Shown here: piece after piece, positions 22,354 through 33,450 of the stretch | How positions within the stretch are numbered: the first letter of the stretch is position 1 | Layout: every line of letters begins with the position of its first letter | Assembly (NCBI GenBank): GCA_047967505.1 | Contig: CM106540.1 | Origin: Dipteris shenzhenensis | Lineage: Eukaryota; Polypodiophyta; Polypodiopsida; Gleicheniales | Direction: 5' to 3' (one strand) | DNA: 64,000 bases | Notes under the pieces: generated by a model | Databases searched by the model: none | The model's input: only the letters and a program-made list of their open reading frames with translations | Told to the model about the DNA's origin: nothing | Made by a program: the position numbers and the translations under genes

Positions 22354-23990
22354 ATGAAGGAGGAGAACATGTTAAATGCATTGGGATATCTATGTTGCAA
22401 GCGAAGATGTATGTGCTTCATTGATCTTGTAGACATCAGGGAATGTAGAGGACACGTGTGGCAAAGAAGAGGAAGCGAAAGAAATGAATACCTTCTCACA
22501 AGCCTCTCTTGCTTTCTTCAGAATGGCAATAAAAGGCTAAGTTCAAGACAAAAGGTAAAACCTCTCATAAATGGAAAAAAGATTTGCAATAAGGCATATC
22601 GCAATATTACTGGATTATCCCATGGTACATATTGGGATTTAGTCACCAAGGCAAAGGGCGACAACAAATTTAGCATTCATGGTAATAAAGGAAGGTCCAA
22701 ATCAAGAATCTCAATTGTCAGGGCAGCAGCAATTTTGCAAGACTTCATACATGAAAATGCTTTACCTCAACCCCATATATCTACCAAACTCCCTAATGGT
22801 GATGCAATCACTGAAATGCACCTTCCAATGGGCTTGACAAAGCTCGAAGTATTTGACTCTATTGCAGAAAAGCAAAGGCAAAGAGGGGATGCCGTAGCTT
22901 CTTCTCATACTTTGTATACTCTTTGGAAGAAGAACTTTGGATATGTTAAAATCCCAAGGAGGCAAAAAATGTCAAAGTGCAATGTCTGTGATGATTTAAA
23001 GTGAGCGATTGAGAGTGCAACATGTCCAAATCTATGGGAATTATACAAAAAAAACCGAAAATCTCATCATGACCTTATTCAACATTCTAGACAAAAATAT
23101 GCATTTTGGAACGAGCAAGCTATTTCGCATCCCGATGACTACATGTGCCTTATTGTAGATGGCATGGATCAGAATAAAAAAACATTGCCTCATTTGTTGC
23201 CACTCCACCTAAATTACAAGGAAAGCACTTTCTAAAGACACATCTATGAGGAGTGTTAGTGCATGGAATTAAGTTCTTTGCAGATATATGGATTGATTCC
23301 TTGCATCTACATGATAGCGATCATGTTGTAACATCTATTATGAAGGCAATTCACAATGTACATGCAGAAAAAGGTCGCCTACCACCGACTTTGAGAATAC
23401 AAGTTGATAATTGCTGGCCAAAAAATAAGAATGTACTCATGTTTGCATTCTGCTCAATGCTAGTTGCTCATCGAATCTTCAATGAGGTCAAATGTGGATT
23501 TTTGTATGTTGGGCATACACATGAGGATATTGATCAGGTTTTTAGCATAGTCTCAAGGGAGCTTAAATGCAAGGATGTGGAGACAATAGATGACTTGGTA
23601 AGAAGATGTGGCAGGCAAGTTGGTGGTCATAAGGAAAGTACAGTATGTGAGAGGCTCGAAAGAATGTATGATTGGAAGAGCTTCATTCTACCTTTCATAC
23701 AAACGGGTGGTGATGCATTGATAGGTCATACCAATCCACACAACTTTCGTTTTTTTTTTTAAGATGAAAAACCTGTAATGCAATGGCAACATTATTCTCA
23801 TGATACAAAATGGGAACCTAAAGAACCTTACAGTCTCTTAACTTCAATTTCAGCAAGGAAAGGTATCCAACATGGGCTCCTATACAAGAATTCAATGAGA
23901 GGTCTAACTATGAAATAGAAGGATTAAAAGCATTTATTACATACAAAGAGGAAATGCTCCGGAGATATCCTAATTCGATGCCTACTTGGA
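22354..23990 (+). pseudogene. DUF7869-type gene, broken
   Basis: The recognisable start is around 22515 (KVKPLINGKKICNKAYRNI), with the HGNKGRSK block and then KCNVCDDLK at 22975. After a TGA at about 23003 the frame continues with a motif like LIVDGMDQNKK (about 23153). A one-base shift near 23190 and a TGA near 23250 follow. The second half (23253-23762) has GVLVHGIKFFADIW, LRIQVDNCWPKNKN and FLYVGHTHEDIDQVFS. This order of D, DN and H-T-H-E-D-I-D is typical of the DUF7869 family, which looks like an RNase H-fold transposase or integrase derivative. That function is my inference. The tail (MPTWREH) ends at an inversion breakpoint near 23993. Confidence 0.8.
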
Positions 23991-24340
23991 GAGAACATCA
24001 TTTGGGACCCACTCCTTCATTATACAATTAGTATACAATGTGTTGTTATCCATATTCTCCTTCTTGCCCTTTGGATCATACCATACTGCTGTAAATGTTG
24101 TAGCTCTCCCTTGGTCATCTCTTTGCACATCAACTACTTTTGCAACCCAAAACTTCACATTCTCATATTCATCATCTGATGGCCAAACCACAACAAAACA
24201 ATCGACCTCTATATCTACTTGTGGCATAAACTCTCTCTTCTTCGGTCCACAATATGGACATGGGAGTAATCATACAAATTCATTTTCAAAGACTGGAGCT
24301 GGGCACAAATCGTTATGAACATTTGGCCAAAACATATTGC
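23982..24340 (-). pseudogene. Inverted fragment: C-terminal SH3/BAH-like module of a DUF7869-type gene
   Basis: On the minus strand, a frame reads PCPYCGPKKREFMPQVDIEVDC as two adjoining pieces. It then reads FVVVWPSDDEYENVKFWVAKVV and TAVWYDPKGKKEN and ends at a stop at 23982. A small beta-rich module of this kind commonly closes DUF7869 proteins. It faces the plus-strand copy tail to tail, with the breakpoint at about 23990, so it comes from a second copy or an inversion. Confidence 0.6.
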
Positions 24341-25417
24341 ATTATTCCTTGACATCCTTTTAGCTTCACATTCTCTCAAGGTCCTTTATAGAATTTCGTG
24401 TCTTGTTAATTACAGTGGTAGTTCTTAAGTTTCGACAGAGACAATCATAGTGTCTTGGCATTCAAGGGCAAAGAAATCAAAGAAGCACATGGGATATGAG
24501 GTAGAAGGAAAAATAAAAATACCACAGCAAAGTATTTTGCATATACATGAATTTTTAAGGATGCTCGCCATGGAGGAAGTAGAAGGATATAGCGCAAATG
24601 AAGAATGTCCATGATTAAAGCTTTGTATTGAAGTCAATTATAATCAGAGTCATCACCTCCTGTGTCAAATGAGAGTCAAAATATGCACTGGATGTCACCC
24701 AAGGGTCAAGGCTTAGCAAGACAATAGGGAGTTAATGTAGATGGCACTTGGCAACAAGGGACTGTCACATTGAAAAATAAGACAATCGGGAGTCAATGCA
24801 CCCAAGGGGCAAGGCTTGGCAAGACAAGTGGGAGTTAATGCAGATGGCACCTGGCAAGGGACTGTCGTGACATTGAGCAATAAGACAATGGGGAGTCAAA
24901 TTATGCAGATGGCATGAATTGAGGCTCTTTAAGAGCAACAATTTAAATTGTAAACATAGGTTCAATCTATATCATTTTGGATACAAAGACTCCAGCTGAG
25001 AGCAACGTCTCTCAATGTAAACATATAATGATAGCTATAATTGCTATTATAATTCTTTGGTTCAATACAAAACTTGGGTCTTATGGCATCATGTCTTTTT
25101 TCTATTTATTAAAAGTTTTAAAAATTTTGTGCATATTGCGAGTGACAATGTTATTTTCATGAAATATTTAAGTCTCCTTTCATGGATTTATAAATTTATC
25201 ACATCAAGGAAAAATATTAAAAATAATTAAATTAACAAATAACTTAGGTATAGCTAGAATTTCTAATATAGGATTATTTCAAATTCTTGCATGTTGGTGC
25301 AAAAGTATAGATTGAAAAGACAATATTTTTATGTGAATATGATAGTGCCACAAAGTCAACTTTTGATTTAGGAAGAATATTTTCAGAAAGTAAAATTTTT
25401 ATTTGGGAAGGATATTT
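24341..25417. repeat. Non-coding; contains a two-copy 103-bp tandem repeat
   Basis: No gene is seen. At 24698 and 24801 a unit starting CCCAAGGGTCAAGGCTTAGC is repeated once, at about 85-90% identity by eye, ending near 24905. The rest is AT-rich. Near 25330-25445 a short word pair (TATTTTCAGAAAGTAAA and TATTTTCACAAAGTAAA) repeats. Confidence 0.6.
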
Positions 25418-26258
25418 TCACAAAGTAAACTTTTCATTTGGGAAGGATTTTTGGGCTTCATCCAAAAATAACAGAAAAAGTACAAAATTAATGAAATAGG
25501 TGTTATTCGCATCATTGACCCTTTGGAAGGCCAACCTAACCTTCATGATTTGCTCCTTACATGATGAGAATATACAAAAATCATCTAAAAACACCTCCAA
25601 GAAATCCCCCAAATAAGGAGCAAACACGATCTGCATAAATCTTTGAAAGGTAGCAAGAGCATTGGTGAGGCCAAATGGCATTACTTTGAATGCAAATGTC
25701 CCCTAGGGTGTGGCAAATGTGGTTTTAAGCACACCTTTTTTGGCAATTCTGATTTGATAAAACCCGGAGTAACCATCACAGAAAGTATACATCTCATGAC
25801 CACTTATCTTCTCAAGAATGAGGTCTTGAAAGGGAAGAGGATGATGGTCCCTCTTGGTGGCTGCATTGAGTTTCTTATAGTCGATGTAGACCTGCCACTT
25901 GTTGTCTTTCTTTGCGGTGACTACCACTGGTGAACCCCATTTAGTATTGTGAACTGGAACAATAAACCCGGTTTCTACAAGTTTCCACAACTCTAAGCAC
26001 AAAGCATCGGTTTGTAGGGGCCCTAATCTCCGATACTTCTAAGCCACAGGCTTCGCATCAGGCAGTCAACTCTATCTTGTGTTCTATGGCAGTCGCATGG
26101 TGAAGGTGGCGGTAGCTAGTTGCGAAAAGGTCAGGGAAATCTTTGAACATTTCTAGGAATTCATCTTTCTCACTTGGAGTGAGGTCTAGGGAAAGCATAG
26201 ATTCAAGCTGTTGAGGACTAGCTGTTACCTTTCCTGTAGGTGGCGGGGTTGGAGGCAC
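25418..26258 (-). pseudogene. pol: Gypsy-2 reverse transcriptase, truncated
   Basis: It contains the linker LFATSYRHLHHATAIEHKIEL (in two adjoining parts at 26110), then VVVTAKKDNKWQVYIDYKKL, ISGHEMYTFCDGYSGFYQI, MPFGLTNALATFQRFM and the catalytic FLDDF. These are RT fingers and palm motifs in the right order. A TAG near 25703 stands where the family has Trp (TPWGTF-like). The sequence after FQRVND becomes unrelated, with a segment also found near 38776. Confidence 0.85.
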
Positions 26259-26740
26259 CCCATCATGTAAAATTCCTCCTCTGAGAACTCCTCCCCCCTG
26301 TCTGATTCTTCCATTGATTCAGACATCGAGGACAAGAGAGTATCACTGTATTGCTCCTCTTCTGCTTCTGGTTCCATGGCACCTAGTTGCACCGGGATCT
26401 TTTCCTTAGAAGCACCAAAAGACATGTGTCCTGTCTTCCAATAGCTGACTACATCACTCTTTCTCAACCATGGTCTCCCGAGTATGGCTGGGTAACTCCT
26501 TCCTGTATCTTCGATGTCCACTACATAAAAATTGATAGTGGTGGTCAACCCATTAACAATGATGGGCAAATCCTCAATGACTCCGAGGGTGGCGAGTCGT
26601 CGACCATCTGCTACCTTGATTCGAGTGGAGGAACACCTTGTGCACTTCAAATTCAATTTCTTCATGATTCAGGGCACCATGATATTACATGCAACTCCCC
26701 CATCAATACACACACTTTTGACATGGTAATGATCTATGAT
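26225..26740 (-). pseudogene. pol: Gypsy-2 retropepsin
   Basis: The active-site block reads CIDGGVACNIM near 26710-26680, with a TGA shortly after. The frame then continues with RLATLGVIEDLPIIVNG and the conserved YPAILGRPWL. The acidic tail (EPEAEEEQYSD) matches the gypsy-1 layout. The two elements are related but clearly diverged. Confidence 0.75.
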
Positions 26741-26839
26741 GACATCTATTGTATGTGGGTGCTAATCAATTTCTTTAGAGATAGAAGATACCTCTCGTAC
26801 CTTTTCCTTTTTCTTACTCCTCCTTGTTGAGAGCCCTTG

Positions 26840-28082
26840 CTATAGCTCACATCTCACCTTAGGGCTTAATGCTATTGGTTGAGGGAGCGTAATGCTCAAA
26901 GACTGATGAGCAAGGTCCTGAATGACCAAATAGTCCTCTTGCCCTGAGCCGATGGGAAAATATGAGGGCGACCACTTACTCTTGTGGGATCTTTTAGTCT
27001 TCTCTGTTGATGGGTCTGCCATCTCAGCATCTGAGGGCTCTGAGAAGGACACCTTCTTCCTAGGGCGGGCTGAGGTGGTACGACTTCTTTTCCCAAGGTC
27101 AAGGATCTCTACATTAGAATCCTCAGTGCCAGATTCACTTAGAAGATTCACCCTTGGAATATTGGGACATTCTGTGCGATAATGACCCTTCTGGTGGCAC
27201 TCATAGCATACAACATTAGCACGGTCTCTTGGAAGGAAGTTGGCTTGATCTCTGATGCTCACCATCTCAAGCCAAAGCTCATTTAGGTCCTTGGATAGGT
27301 CATTGACTCTGGGTACTTTTGCAAGGGGGGCCTCTTTAGCTAGAGGGGCCGAGGGAGTAGAAAGGAGGGGGGCTCGTGGGCGAGGCTGGGGAAATCTTCA
27401 AGGTGGAGGGTGAGAATATACATCTTGTTGAGGGTAAGCATCTAAGGGAGGACCATACATTTGAGGTGGAGGTTGTGGATACATCCCTGATGGGGGGTGG
27501 GAATATGCCCCTAAGTTAGACCCCCCAAGTTGTTGCAAGAATTGAGGGGGTTGCAGAGGGACAATCATCTTCTTTGAAGTGGGGGCAAACTTTTGAGCAA
27601 TCTTATGTGCTAGCACCATAGTTTCTGGATTCTCCCATTTAAGCTTGAGGCAAAATTCGTCACTTGCTCCTGCTACAAGGTAGCCCAACACATGGTAAGT
27701 CATTCCAGCTCAAAATCCGGCATTGTCCTCTTGCGTGGCAATTAAACGGTCCAGGAGCATCGCCCGATCCACATATCGATGCGCCGTCTCACCTTCTGAC
27801 TACTTCAAGTTTGCCACCTATAGGTACACATTCTCCGGCTCCTCTTCTTCGCCGAAATACTCAATCATCGTGCTGTAAACCTTGGCCAGCTTTGGCGAAC
27901 GTCTTTAGCCTGCTTATCATACCACACTTACCCTCTATCAACAGTTGGAGAGCTTGGACATCACCTTTAGCTTCTTCCAGTTCTTGTAGTTGCCATGCTA
28001 TTTCTTCAAGGGGTGTGTGGTCTGGCATCCTTCTTTTGAGCAATGTCCTTGAGGACCTTTCTGATGATCTTATGCCCAACAC
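26840..28082 (-). pseudogene. gag: Gypsy-2 gag with zinc knuckle
   Basis: From the N-terminus there is a coiled segment with MPDHTPLEEIAWQLQEL (about 28025). The capsid region follows (RYVDRAMLLDRLIATQED and CLKLKWENPETM), then a Pro-rich stretch with repeated HPP, QPPP and MYGPP words (27550-27400), and the zinc knuckle CYECHQKGHYRTECP (about 27200). Stops and frame shifts occur between these blocks. Confidence 0.75.
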
Positions 28083-28115
28083 TTAGTTTCATGATGACCA
28101 CAACTTTTGCATTCC

Positions 28116-28613
28116 TTACAAATGATCACCCTCCTTCGTGGCTTGCGGCTTTGTTAGGGTGGTGCTTCCACTCGCGTCATGCGTGATTAAAGTACAAGCT
28201 TCATGTGCCAAGAAATCAGCAACTAGATTTTGAGCTTGAGGAATATGCTGAATTTTTACATCTTCAAATTGGTTGCAAAGTTCCAATGCTTGTTGATGTC
28301 GTGGAACCAAGCCTTTGCTCCGCACCTTCCATCTTCCACTAACTTGTTGTTCACACACTAGTTGAGAATCTCCTTGCATCTCAAGTTGCTTGACGTGATG
28401 TTCTTGTGCCTTTTGTAGCCCAAAAATGAGTGTCGAGTACTCAGCTTGATTGCATGTGCTTGTAGGTGTAGACTTGCTATAACAATACTCCTCACCACCC
28501 AGTGAAGTGAGCTTCACACCCACGCCAGCAACCTTGGTTGAAGGTTTGTAAGATCCATCAAATTGAAGGATCCAAGATGTCATCACACCAAGACTAAAAT
28601 TCAGACATCCCAA
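28116..28613 (-). CDS. RNase H domain (RVT_3/archaeal-like) upstream of gag
   Basis: A single open frame contains all four catalytic acids of RNase HI-like folds: LQFDGSYKP, CNQAEYSTL, MQGDSQLVCEQQ and NLVADFLAHEA. The arrangement resembles the plant RVT_3 / archaeal-type RNase H that some Tat-lineage gypsy elements carry in addition to, or in place of, the normal RNase H. Here it lies 5' of gag on the same strand, where that group normally has leader DNA. The frame is intact, unlike its neighbours. It may be a captured host domain or a rearranged element. Confidence 0.8.
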   Translation of the reverse strand: MGCLNFSLGVMTSWILQFDGSYKPSTKVAGVGVKLTSLGGEEYCYSKSTPTSTCNQAEYSTLIFGLQKAQEHHVKQLEMQGDSQLVCEQQVSGRWKVRSKGLVPRHQQALELCNQFEDVKIQHIPQAQNLVADFLAHEACTLITHDASGSTTLTKPQATKEGDHL

Positions 28614-29247
28614 GTTTCTTGGTAGTCCAAGATAGGTAGAAGAAGAGGGTGGAGAGAATTCAATACTTGAGCCAACCGTTCAGCACCAAATAAACTTGCA
28701 ATCCTTTGTTGATAGTTTATCTTTAGACCAAAAAGAATTACAACTTGAAGCTCGAAATGAGGCACAAAAGGTTGATTAGGTACAAATGGATTCCTTGGTC
28801 GAAACATTACCAACCATAGCCAAGGCCTAGAAACCTTTGTAGTGAGATTGAGAATAAACCATTCAAGACAAGCTTATCCACAGGAATTAACAAGCAGATG
28901 CACCAAGTCTCCCACCAAGCTTGGGGAGCACCCCATACTTCGAAGAAGGACACCCTTTTAATTACCTCCGAAGCAGCAAGTAGCTCGATCACCGCACAAT
29001 GAGTAGAATTAAAATCAAAGTTCTCCCAGTGTATCACTAGTTCTTCACCTTGAATCATCCATGGTATATCATCCCACCCGTCGTCTCCTTGAACAATGCA
29101 CTGGACAATTAGCCGTTGAAGGTCGACATGAAGATCAAGAAAGAGATCTCGCCAATTGGTAGCTATAATGAGCGGAGGACCAGGCACCAAATCCTTAAAC
29201 TCGTCAAGAAGTGACATAAATATCCACCCTCCTTGTGCGGCGTGCAT
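28601..29247 (-). other. ORF remnants of unknown function upstream of the RNase H
   Basis: Two minus-strand frames, 29247-28807 (146 codons, Trp-rich) and 28813-28601 (70 codons), overlap slightly and lead into the RNase H frame. I recognise no domain. They may be a split 5' ORF of gypsy-2 or translated leader. Confidence 0.35.
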
Positions 29248-29400
29248 CCATGAAGTGAACTTGGAAAAGTTTCAAATCGGCAATCTAGTAGGATATGTGA
29301 ATAGAGCACATGAAATGAAATATTTTTGCTTTTTACAGCAAGAGTAAACTCCCCACGGTTAGAGAGTTACAACTCCCAAGATTTCAATATATAAGCAAAA

Positions 29401-31042
29401 ATCATTACATCTTCATCACTTCCTACTTGCAAGCGTAGAGATAGGGAAGGCACACAATTTAGAGGTGCAAAAGTAAAGAACTGCACATGGAAGAGGCCGC
29501 AGAGCTACACCTAGTCGTAGGAGTAACAGATTTTACACCACTAGCCATGGAGATTTCGATCCTAGCAGCCACACCATTTCTATTAGCCAGAAAAGAAATC
29601 AGGACAAGTGGCTTAGACACTAAGCATGGCGATGGTCAAGGGCCATAGAGGAAAGGAGAACGTGAGGGCGAAACATTATCATGGGAGGGGAAAAGGGATT
29701 AGAAGGGGAGGGAATGAAGAGGGAGACTATGGCACAAGGGGAAAGGGAGAGGGGGAAGAGAAGCATGTAAATGATGGGAGGAGGAATGTAAAGATGGAGA
29801 CATCAAGGGAAGAGGGCCATGCTTTATTTGAAAGGAAGGGAAGGGGAAGTCAAAGTACTAGCTAGGTGGCTTTACAAGAATGAGCGTGTCTCATCAAGGA
29901 ATAGCCCCCTCCTTCTATAGCCAAGAGAGGGGGTCTCTCCTAATAAATGCATCCTCCCACATGCATGGTGTGTGTGGAAAAGTCTCTCATGTGGGCCAGG
30001 CGGTTACACACTCTCAATTGTGTGCTACAACAATTTGCCTCATTTTTCCACATAAATCAAGCCCCATATCTCAAGTCTATGATTCTCCCTTGGTCTCTCC
30101 CTAATTTTATAATACATTAAAACCTCTAGGAGGACAAGTGGAGGGTTGGCACAAGGAATCTTGCCACCTCATCCTACTTTCCCCATTATTTAACTTGCAT
30201 TCTTGGACCTTCTATACCTCCCCCACATGGGGCTATCCTACATGGAGGGAATAATCCATTATAATATCCATCTCCACCTATTTTATATTACTTCTCCCAT
30301 AGAGTTTGGGCCATATCTCACTAAATGCAGCCTAAGTGGAGGGGTGGCACATGGAGGAGCCATGCCACCTTACATTTTATAATATTACTACCATGGATTA
30401 TGTGCATCACACCTTATGGGTCCTCTTACATGGAAGGGTGGCACATGGTCATGCCCTGCCACCTCAACCTTGGGCCCTATCCACACCATATTTTATTATA
30501 CTATTGCCACACATACAGACACACACTCATATTTATGCCTTTTTCCTTAGACAATTTTATCCATAACAGTGGTCAAGTGTATAGCAAAATTTGAGAAATT
30601 ATCTTGCATGTAAAGGATGAGATCTGAGAAGTCATCCTTGGCTCACATATATGTGCCTAGGACATCTAAAGTCCTATCAAACACTAAAAGTAGCTCTTCC
30701 TCATGATCTGCAAAAGCAGTTCGTGAGATGAAGTCATGGAACGCAGTTCTAGCTGAATCGATGGCAAATCGTAGTTGATGGAGGGAGTAACTTCTAAGGA
30801 TGGTAGTTTTTATGGCTCTCTAAATGTGAAAGTGAGAATGTGATGTAAAAAGGACTCTTACCCCTTAATATATATCAAAACCCTAAAAATTAAAATTAAG
30901 TTTAAAATCCCCAAATTATTTGAAAAACATTTACCATGAAATAAAAGGAGAAAACATTAAAAGAAATAAGATTTTTATTTAATTGTCCATCATCTTTTGA
31001 AGCAATAACTAGGATTTGATAGACAAACCATTGAATGTTACA
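29401..31042. other. Long non-coding stretch
   Basis: No supported gene. 29620-29870 is very purine-rich on the plus strand. 30130-30480 contains several copies of the words GGAGGGTTGGCAC, ACATGGAGG and TGCCACCTC, an irregular short repeat. It probably includes leader or LTR DNA of gypsy-2, but no LTR partner is present to confirm it. Confidence 0.4.
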
Positions 31043-31897
31043 CTAGTCAAACACATTGTTAGCAATCTTCAAAGTTGCAAGAGGAATCAAATTGACACTA
31101 TGCATGCACTTCTCCACACAATGGCTGATCTTACCACCATTTAAGGTAAAGTAGAAGTACTCTGACATGCTGTCTTCCATGACCAATAGGTGTTCTCGCA
31201 CATCCCTTACAGTCCATTGTGATGTGACATTCACATTCTTGACATCTCCCTCTTCAACATCAATAGACAAACTTACCACTATATTGTCTTCATCATTAAA
31301 GTCAAGGGGAAGCCACCAGTCATTTGTTTTCTTCCAGCGCCTATACTGAAAAGCTAAATACAACATTTGGCATGACAAATGGTATATAATAACCACATTG
31401 TCTTTACATACGTGACATTGAAACACATCACCCTTTTGGTCGCCTGACCTGGTTCCCAAATTCATCCCAAGTAAATCTTCAAGAGCATTTTCATCTACAT
31501 GCTTGTAGGACCACATAGTTTTAGTTCTTGTTCTATGCATATGTATATTCTGAAATAAAGAAGCAAAAATGTGTAGAGGCATAAACCAAGATAACCTTGC
31601 CCATTTGGATCCAAATGTAAAATTCATGGCCATGCCCACATCCTTTGCAATCTTGTCCTTGTACGACTGCAATGTCCTCGAGTCCACATTGCTACAATCC
31701 ATGTCTTGAAGTTGTGGTGGTGCAATGGTTTGCAGATGACCATAGCTTGATGATGTCATTGGAGTGATGTATGTTGCATTATACCAATACACATTCTTCA
31801 TTCGCAAGGAGGCCAACTTCTCCCCGAAATGCATTTTCTTACCTAAATCCTCATGAATCATAGTGAACTTGCCTATGAACGATTTGTTAGATATCAA
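31043..31897 (-). CDS. Hypothetical protein, 284 aa, intact frame
   Basis: An uninterrupted frame starts MISNKSFIGKF. Its 5' side meets copia-1 only 14 bp upstream, so the true start may be lost. Middle residues include FQCHVCKDNV and YHLSCQ, a possible Cys/His cluster. The last 80 residues (SQWTVRDVREHL, YFYFTLNGGKIS, LIPLATLKI) have the strand-helix-strand spacing of a ubiquitin-like fold. That is a pattern impression only. No signal peptide or membrane helix is obvious. I do not recognise the family. It could be an exon of another transposon-borne gene. Confidence 0.5.
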   Translation of the reverse strand: MISNKSFIGKFTMIHEDLGKKMHFGEKLASLRMKNVYWYNATYITPMTSSSYGHLQTIAPPQLQDMDCSNVDSRTLQSYKDKIAKDVGMAMNFTFGSKWARLSWFMPLHIFASLFQNIHMHRTRTKTMWSYKHVDENALEDLLGMNLGTRSGDQKGDVFQCHVCKDNVVIIYHLSCQMLYLAFQYRRWKKTNDWWLPLDFNDEDNIVVSLSIDVEEGDVKNVNVTSQWTVRDVREHLLVMEDSMSEYFYFTLNGGKISHCVEKCMHSVNLIPLATLKIANNVFD

Positions 31898-31910
31898 TGC
31901 TCCACTCTCA

Positions 31911-33160
31911 TGTAACTACACGGGAACTAGCTAACTCTACTTGTAAGCCCCCCATATGAGGAGAAGGCATTTGAGTAGCTCGGTTATCCGGTAGGTCCTG
32001 GTTTGGACACAAGATGGGGGCCATGTGTGGCCTAATGGCTGGACGGAGTTGGAACATTGCCAACTAGGCTACATGCAAGTGCAGGAAGGCATCCCATGAC
32101 TGACCGCATTAAAGGTAGATGGAGCATTTCATGGGGCAACCCATTCTCGGGTTGCGGGACCCATTTGGAGCCTCAGATGATCTTGAATGGCTCTGGGCCG
32201 AACAGCTACCGTAGGTTTGTTGCTCTATTTTTGTGCACCGGTTCTATCGTGTGGTCGGTGGCCTATTTCAGGACCAACCCCCAGTCGGCTGTTTTGGGTG
32301 GATTGGGTGGGTCACCACATTGGGTCTAACTGACTATGACTAGTGGCTATATAAGAGCAAGCCTTTGAAGCCCATTTCATCACTGGCTATAGCAACCCTG
32401 ATTCCTTAGCATCCAGCCTCCATCTTCTACTGTTTCCAGCTCGCCATCGAAGCTTCTTTCACAAGAGCGCATGGCTGGCAGGCAGCGCATCTATTGTATC
32501 AGTTTTACAGTAATCAAAATTTTGATTCTCCATACTATATGTTTTTCTCTCTTGCATACGAGATCATGTTATGTGTTGAGCATAGACGTTGTATTGTTTT
32601 CTTACATGGTATCAGAGCCTAGACTCTGGCAAGAAGAATTGGCAGTGTGTTTCTATTTGCGAGCAGATTGTGAGAGATGGCCTAGCCCGCAAGACTGTGA
32701 ATCCCACCATTCGGCAAAAGCGAAAAGTTGGATGACTCTAACTATCCACTGTGGAAGTTCAAGATGAAGACCATCCTAAGCGCATATGAGCTTTGGGACA
32801 TTGCTACTCGGGTGGATGTGAGGCCGGTTACGAGACCAATGCAAGACAATAGATAGTACCAACTGCAAATGAGATTCTCGCGTAGACAAGAATAAATGCA
32901 GATGCGGTGTTCTATTTTCTGCAATGTAAGTGATTCCATCATGGCATTAATTCAACATGTCACCACAGCGGAGGAGGCATGGACGGTCTTGAAAAATTCA
33001 GTACGAGACCACGAATCAGACACGGATTCAGAATCTGGAGACTCAACTCACAAATGAGAAACTATCTGAGTCTGAAGCGGCAAAGAAGTTCATCACCAGG
33101 GTGAAGAATCTGCGCAATCAGATGATTGCGATTGGCATCACCATCACCAACACAACAACA
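31911..33160 (+). mobile_element. Copia-1: 5' LTR, primer site and start of gag
   Basis: The LTR-like sequence has a clear TATA box (CTATATAAGAG, about 32348) and ends in CA at 32606, directly followed by the primer site. The 5' boundary (TGTAACTACACGGG at 31911) is a guess. Downstream, 32710-33180 contains copia gag (UBN2-like) words in shifting frames: MKTILSAYELWDIATRVDV and LSESEAAKKFITRVKNLRNQ. The element is cut at about 33160 by CACTA-2. Confidence 0.75.
32607..32618 (+). other. Copia-1 primer binding site
   Basis: TGGTATCAGAGC is the standard plant copia primer site, complementary to the 3' end of initiator methionine tRNA. It lies directly after the LTR end CA. Confidence 0.9.
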
Positions 33161-33179
33161 AAAGCACCTATAGATGTGC

Positions 33180-33450
33180 TTGGTAGAAGCGCAAAATAGC
33201 GGGCGTGTCTATAGGCATTGCTTGAGTAGAGGAATTACAGGCGCATCTATTAGCGCATCTAACAACTCGTCTATTTGCACATGTATTAACACGTCTATTT
33301 GTGCATTTAAATTGAGAAAATATGGGCCCATCTAACATTGCGTTTATCAATGCGTCTATTTGCGCATGTATTAACACGTCTATTTGTGCATCTAAACTGA
33401 GAAAATATTGGCCTGTCTAACATTGCGTTTATCAATGCATCTATTTGCAT
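33180..33450. repeat. CACTA-2 left subterminal repeats
   Basis: At least six copies of CGTCTATTTG followed by TGCAT, CACAT or CGCAT occur, with reverse forms such as GCGCATCTA. Spacing is about 20-25 bp. Their position matches the CACTA-1 subterminal palindromes, and they are presumably TNPA binding sites of this family. Confidence 0.7.

Larger units (their letters stand above)
25418..29400 (-). mobile_element. Gypsy-2: partial Ty3/gypsy element with upstream RNase H
   Basis: Minus-strand order from high to low coordinates: unknown ORFs (29247-28601), RNase H (28613-28116), an N-terminal coiled segment and gag (28082-27398), zinc knuckle (27265-26840), protease (26740-26225) and RT (26258-25418). 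RT ends soon after the LDD motif, so palm and thumb parts, the usual RNase H and integrase are missing. No LTR pair was found. The gag-to-RT order is normal; the RNase H position is not. Confidence 0.75.

Noticed and set aside
32057-32329. 90-codon plus-strand ORF in the copia-1 LTR
   Set aside because: It lies in the LTR between the putative start and the TATA box and has no recognisable domain.
32600-32625. tRNA gene suggested by a tRNA-complementary word
   Set aside because: Only the 12-base primer site is present, directly after an LTR, with no tRNA cloverleaf; the same holds at 59163.
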